Assembly: GCA_002726865.1 (NCBI GenBank)
Contig: PBSW01000078.1
Span: 27,538 to 91,537 of the forward strand
DNA from: Candidatus Bathyarchaeota archaeon
Lineage (GTDB): Archaea; Thermoproteota; Bathyarchaeia; TCS64
Reading direction: 5' to 3'
Length of the DNA: 64,000 nt
Numbering within the stretch: the first letter of the stretch is position 1; the number at the start of each line of letters is the position of its first letter. The notes under the pieces are model-generated. The model made no database searches. It saw only the letters and a list, made by a program, of their open reading frames with translations, and was not told where the DNA came from. Shown here piece after piece: positions 62,811 through 64,000 of the stretch. Position numbers and translations under genes: made by a program.

Positions 62811-63914
62811 ATGAATCAGGTGTTATGCTTGAGTGAAACATTAGAGAACTGGTTGTCTAGGGTTTCACTGTCCACTGCGAAGTTATACCACTATCAATGG
62901 AGAGCGTTTATCCGATGGGTTAAAAAGAACGAATCTCCGTTCAAAGATTTCACGCCAGACCAGATGATCAAGTATCAGCAGAATACTGATAATGGGTCAA
63001 GGTTTGACCTATTGGACCTGATTCAAAGATACATCCTAAGTATGAATGACACACGGTTCAAAACCAAGAAAAGCCGCTACGCTGCCTTGAAGAGCTTTTT
63101 CCTCCACAACAGAGCCGAACTGCCCCGAGACCCATCTTTCCGGATTAATGGGGGTAAGCCAGGAGTTAGAGGAAAACTGAAAGTGGAAGACCTTCGGAAT
63201 ATGTTACTAGGTATGAACCCAACTTATCGAGCCATCATATTAAGCATATTTCAGAGTGGAATGAGTGTAGGGGAATTCGAGTATTGGAATATGAATGGAT
63301 TCGAGAGTCTCAGAGAACAGCTTCACGGAAACCCATTTGCTGTAAAGATTGATTTACCTGGGCGTAAAAAGCAGAGGTTTAAGCAGCCATATTATACGTA
63401 CATAGGGGGCGACGCTATTGATGCGATACGAACTTATCTCCATATTAGGTCAAATGACGCTGAGGCAATATTTGTAAACCAGTTTGGACGACCTGTAAAG
63501 TCGCACAGCGTTTCATGGGTTTGGCATGAACACTGTAAAAAACTGGGTCTAGTGAAGAAGGTTGGCAGCAGTTCCGGAAACCGATATGGGATGAATGTGC
63601 ATCAAATTCGAAGCCTATTTCGGACCCAGTTCGAGAAAAGTAGTTCTAAAGGCATCGTAGCTGAGTACCTGATGGGGCACACAGTTGATGTGCTTAATTA
63701 CAATCGCTTTTATAGGGATGAGAGCTTTGTCCGAAGTGAGTACTTGAACGCTTTGCCTATGTTGCAGGTCATGAGTTCGGAGCGACCCTACGGGTTGGTG
63801 AAGCAGACTCCGGAGCAGGTGGAGTTCCAAGAAGGGTTTATGGGAATGATGAAGTCGCCTCGTGTACGTGAAAAATTCATAAAGTTTTTGAGTGATCTAG
63901 AAGAGGACTCTTGA
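62811..63914 (+). CDS. Tyrosine recombinase / integrase with altered catalytic Arg
   Basis: 367 residues. The N-terminal SAM-like DNA-binding domain (about 1-115, with STAKLYHYQWRAFIRWVKKN) is followed by the catalytic domain. HxxR is at 264-267 (HQIRSLFR), the GH box at 289-290 and the Tyr nucleophile at 301 or 297 (NYNRFY). The usual first Arg, expected after SG-hydrophobic, is Ser152 in SGMSVGEF. A Lys/Arg-rich beta turn (GRKKQRFK) holds the likely catalytic Lys. A TATAAATAA box near 62787 suits a leaderless ATG. It may serve a mobile element that extends beyond the window, or a host function such as XerA-like resolution. Confidence 0.82.
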   Translation: MNQVLCLSETLENWLSRVSLSTAKLYHYQWRAFIRWVKKNESPFKDFTPDQMIKYQQNTDNGSRFDLLDLIQRYILSMNDTRFKTKKSRYAALKSFFLHNRAELPRDPSFRINGGKPGVRGKLKVEDLRNMLLGMNPTYRAIILSIFQSGMSVGEFEYWNMNGFESLREQLHGNPFAVKIDLPGRKKQRFKQPYYTYIGGDAIDAIRTYLHIRSNDAEAIFVNQFGRPVKSHSVSWVWHEHCKKLGLVKKVGSSSGNRYGMNVHQIRSLFRTQFEKSSSKGIVAEYLMGHTVDVLNYNRFYRDESFVRSEYLNALPMLQVMSSERPYGLVKQTPEQVEFQEGFMGMMKSPRVREKFIKFLSDLEEDS

Positions 63915-64000
63915 TTTCCATTTTCTCCAGTTCTTAATTTATCATGCGCACGACCATGCGACGCCTCGACACTTTTTTCATATACCGATCTGCTTCATTA
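63915..64000. other. Right end of the window
   Basis: Too short to interpret; nothing recognised after the recombinase stop. Confidence 0.4.

Noticed and set aside
1..64000. CRISPR array, rRNA or insertion sequence
   Set aside because: No regularly spaced repeats, no rRNA-like stretches and no transposase with terminal repeats were seen by eye.

Overview
The window is archaeal chromosome. Evidence: an A-type (A1AO) ATP synthase, two TFB transcription factors with zinc ribbons, SRP19, ribosomal protein S8e, Gar1, an archaeal-type myo-inositol-1-phosphate synthase, and many TATA-driven, leaderless-looking starts. The mix of Hdr and Etf proteins, an 11-subunit-type complex I without an NADH module and Smc/ScpA/ScpB fits the TACK group, and I would guess a Bathyarchaeia-like lineage. 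That placement is inference only. TTG starts are common. No rRNA, CRISPR array or insertion sequence was seen.

Layout. 1-1,050: a cut nitrilase-family hydrolase with a possible small gene before it. 1,232-6,620: an electron-transfer module with an HdrC-HdrB fusion facing away from HdrA-EtfB-EtfA. 6,637-8,236: a decayed gene, then tatC and tatA. 8,528-21,683: one long complex I operon (A B C D H I J J K plus five antiporter-like subunits). 21,848-30,817: the A-type ATP synthase, split into a seven-gene plus-strand operon (F H E A B D C) and a converging minus-strand pair (I, K). 31,142-35,869: small regulators and a TFB, with long non-coding gaps. 35,966-40,320: an ArsR regulator and a heterodimeric ABC exporter in one operon. 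40,864-46,327: UDG, HtpX, ArgS, rubrerythrin and an ornithine-cyclodeaminase-like enzyme. 46,326-46,648: a decayed integrase tail beside tRNA-Gln. 46,700-52,115: nucleotidyltransferase, second TFB, DUF373, UppS and an M24 peptidase. 52,389-58,359: Smc-ScpA-ScpB followed by S8e, SRP19 and Gar1. 58,398-63,914: Ino1, small proteins, a PLP enzyme, tRNA-Arg, an ERCC4 nuclease and a tyrosine recombinase.

How it works together. The left half is an energy-conservation island. A soluble Hdr/Etf module could move electrons between a substrate pool and ferredoxin. The complex I could use reduced ferredoxin or an unknown donor to pump ions, and the ATP synthase next door could use the gradient. The most unusual points are the five antiporter-like subunits (three of them tandem paralogs), the Hdr-Etf module with a cysteine-free MvhD-like tail, the etfB/etfA junction made of a single TAG with no ordinary start codon, the split ATP synthase, and an integrase relic abutting a tRNA gene. 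GC-alternating hexamers also concentrate in the otherwise AT-rich gaps between genes.
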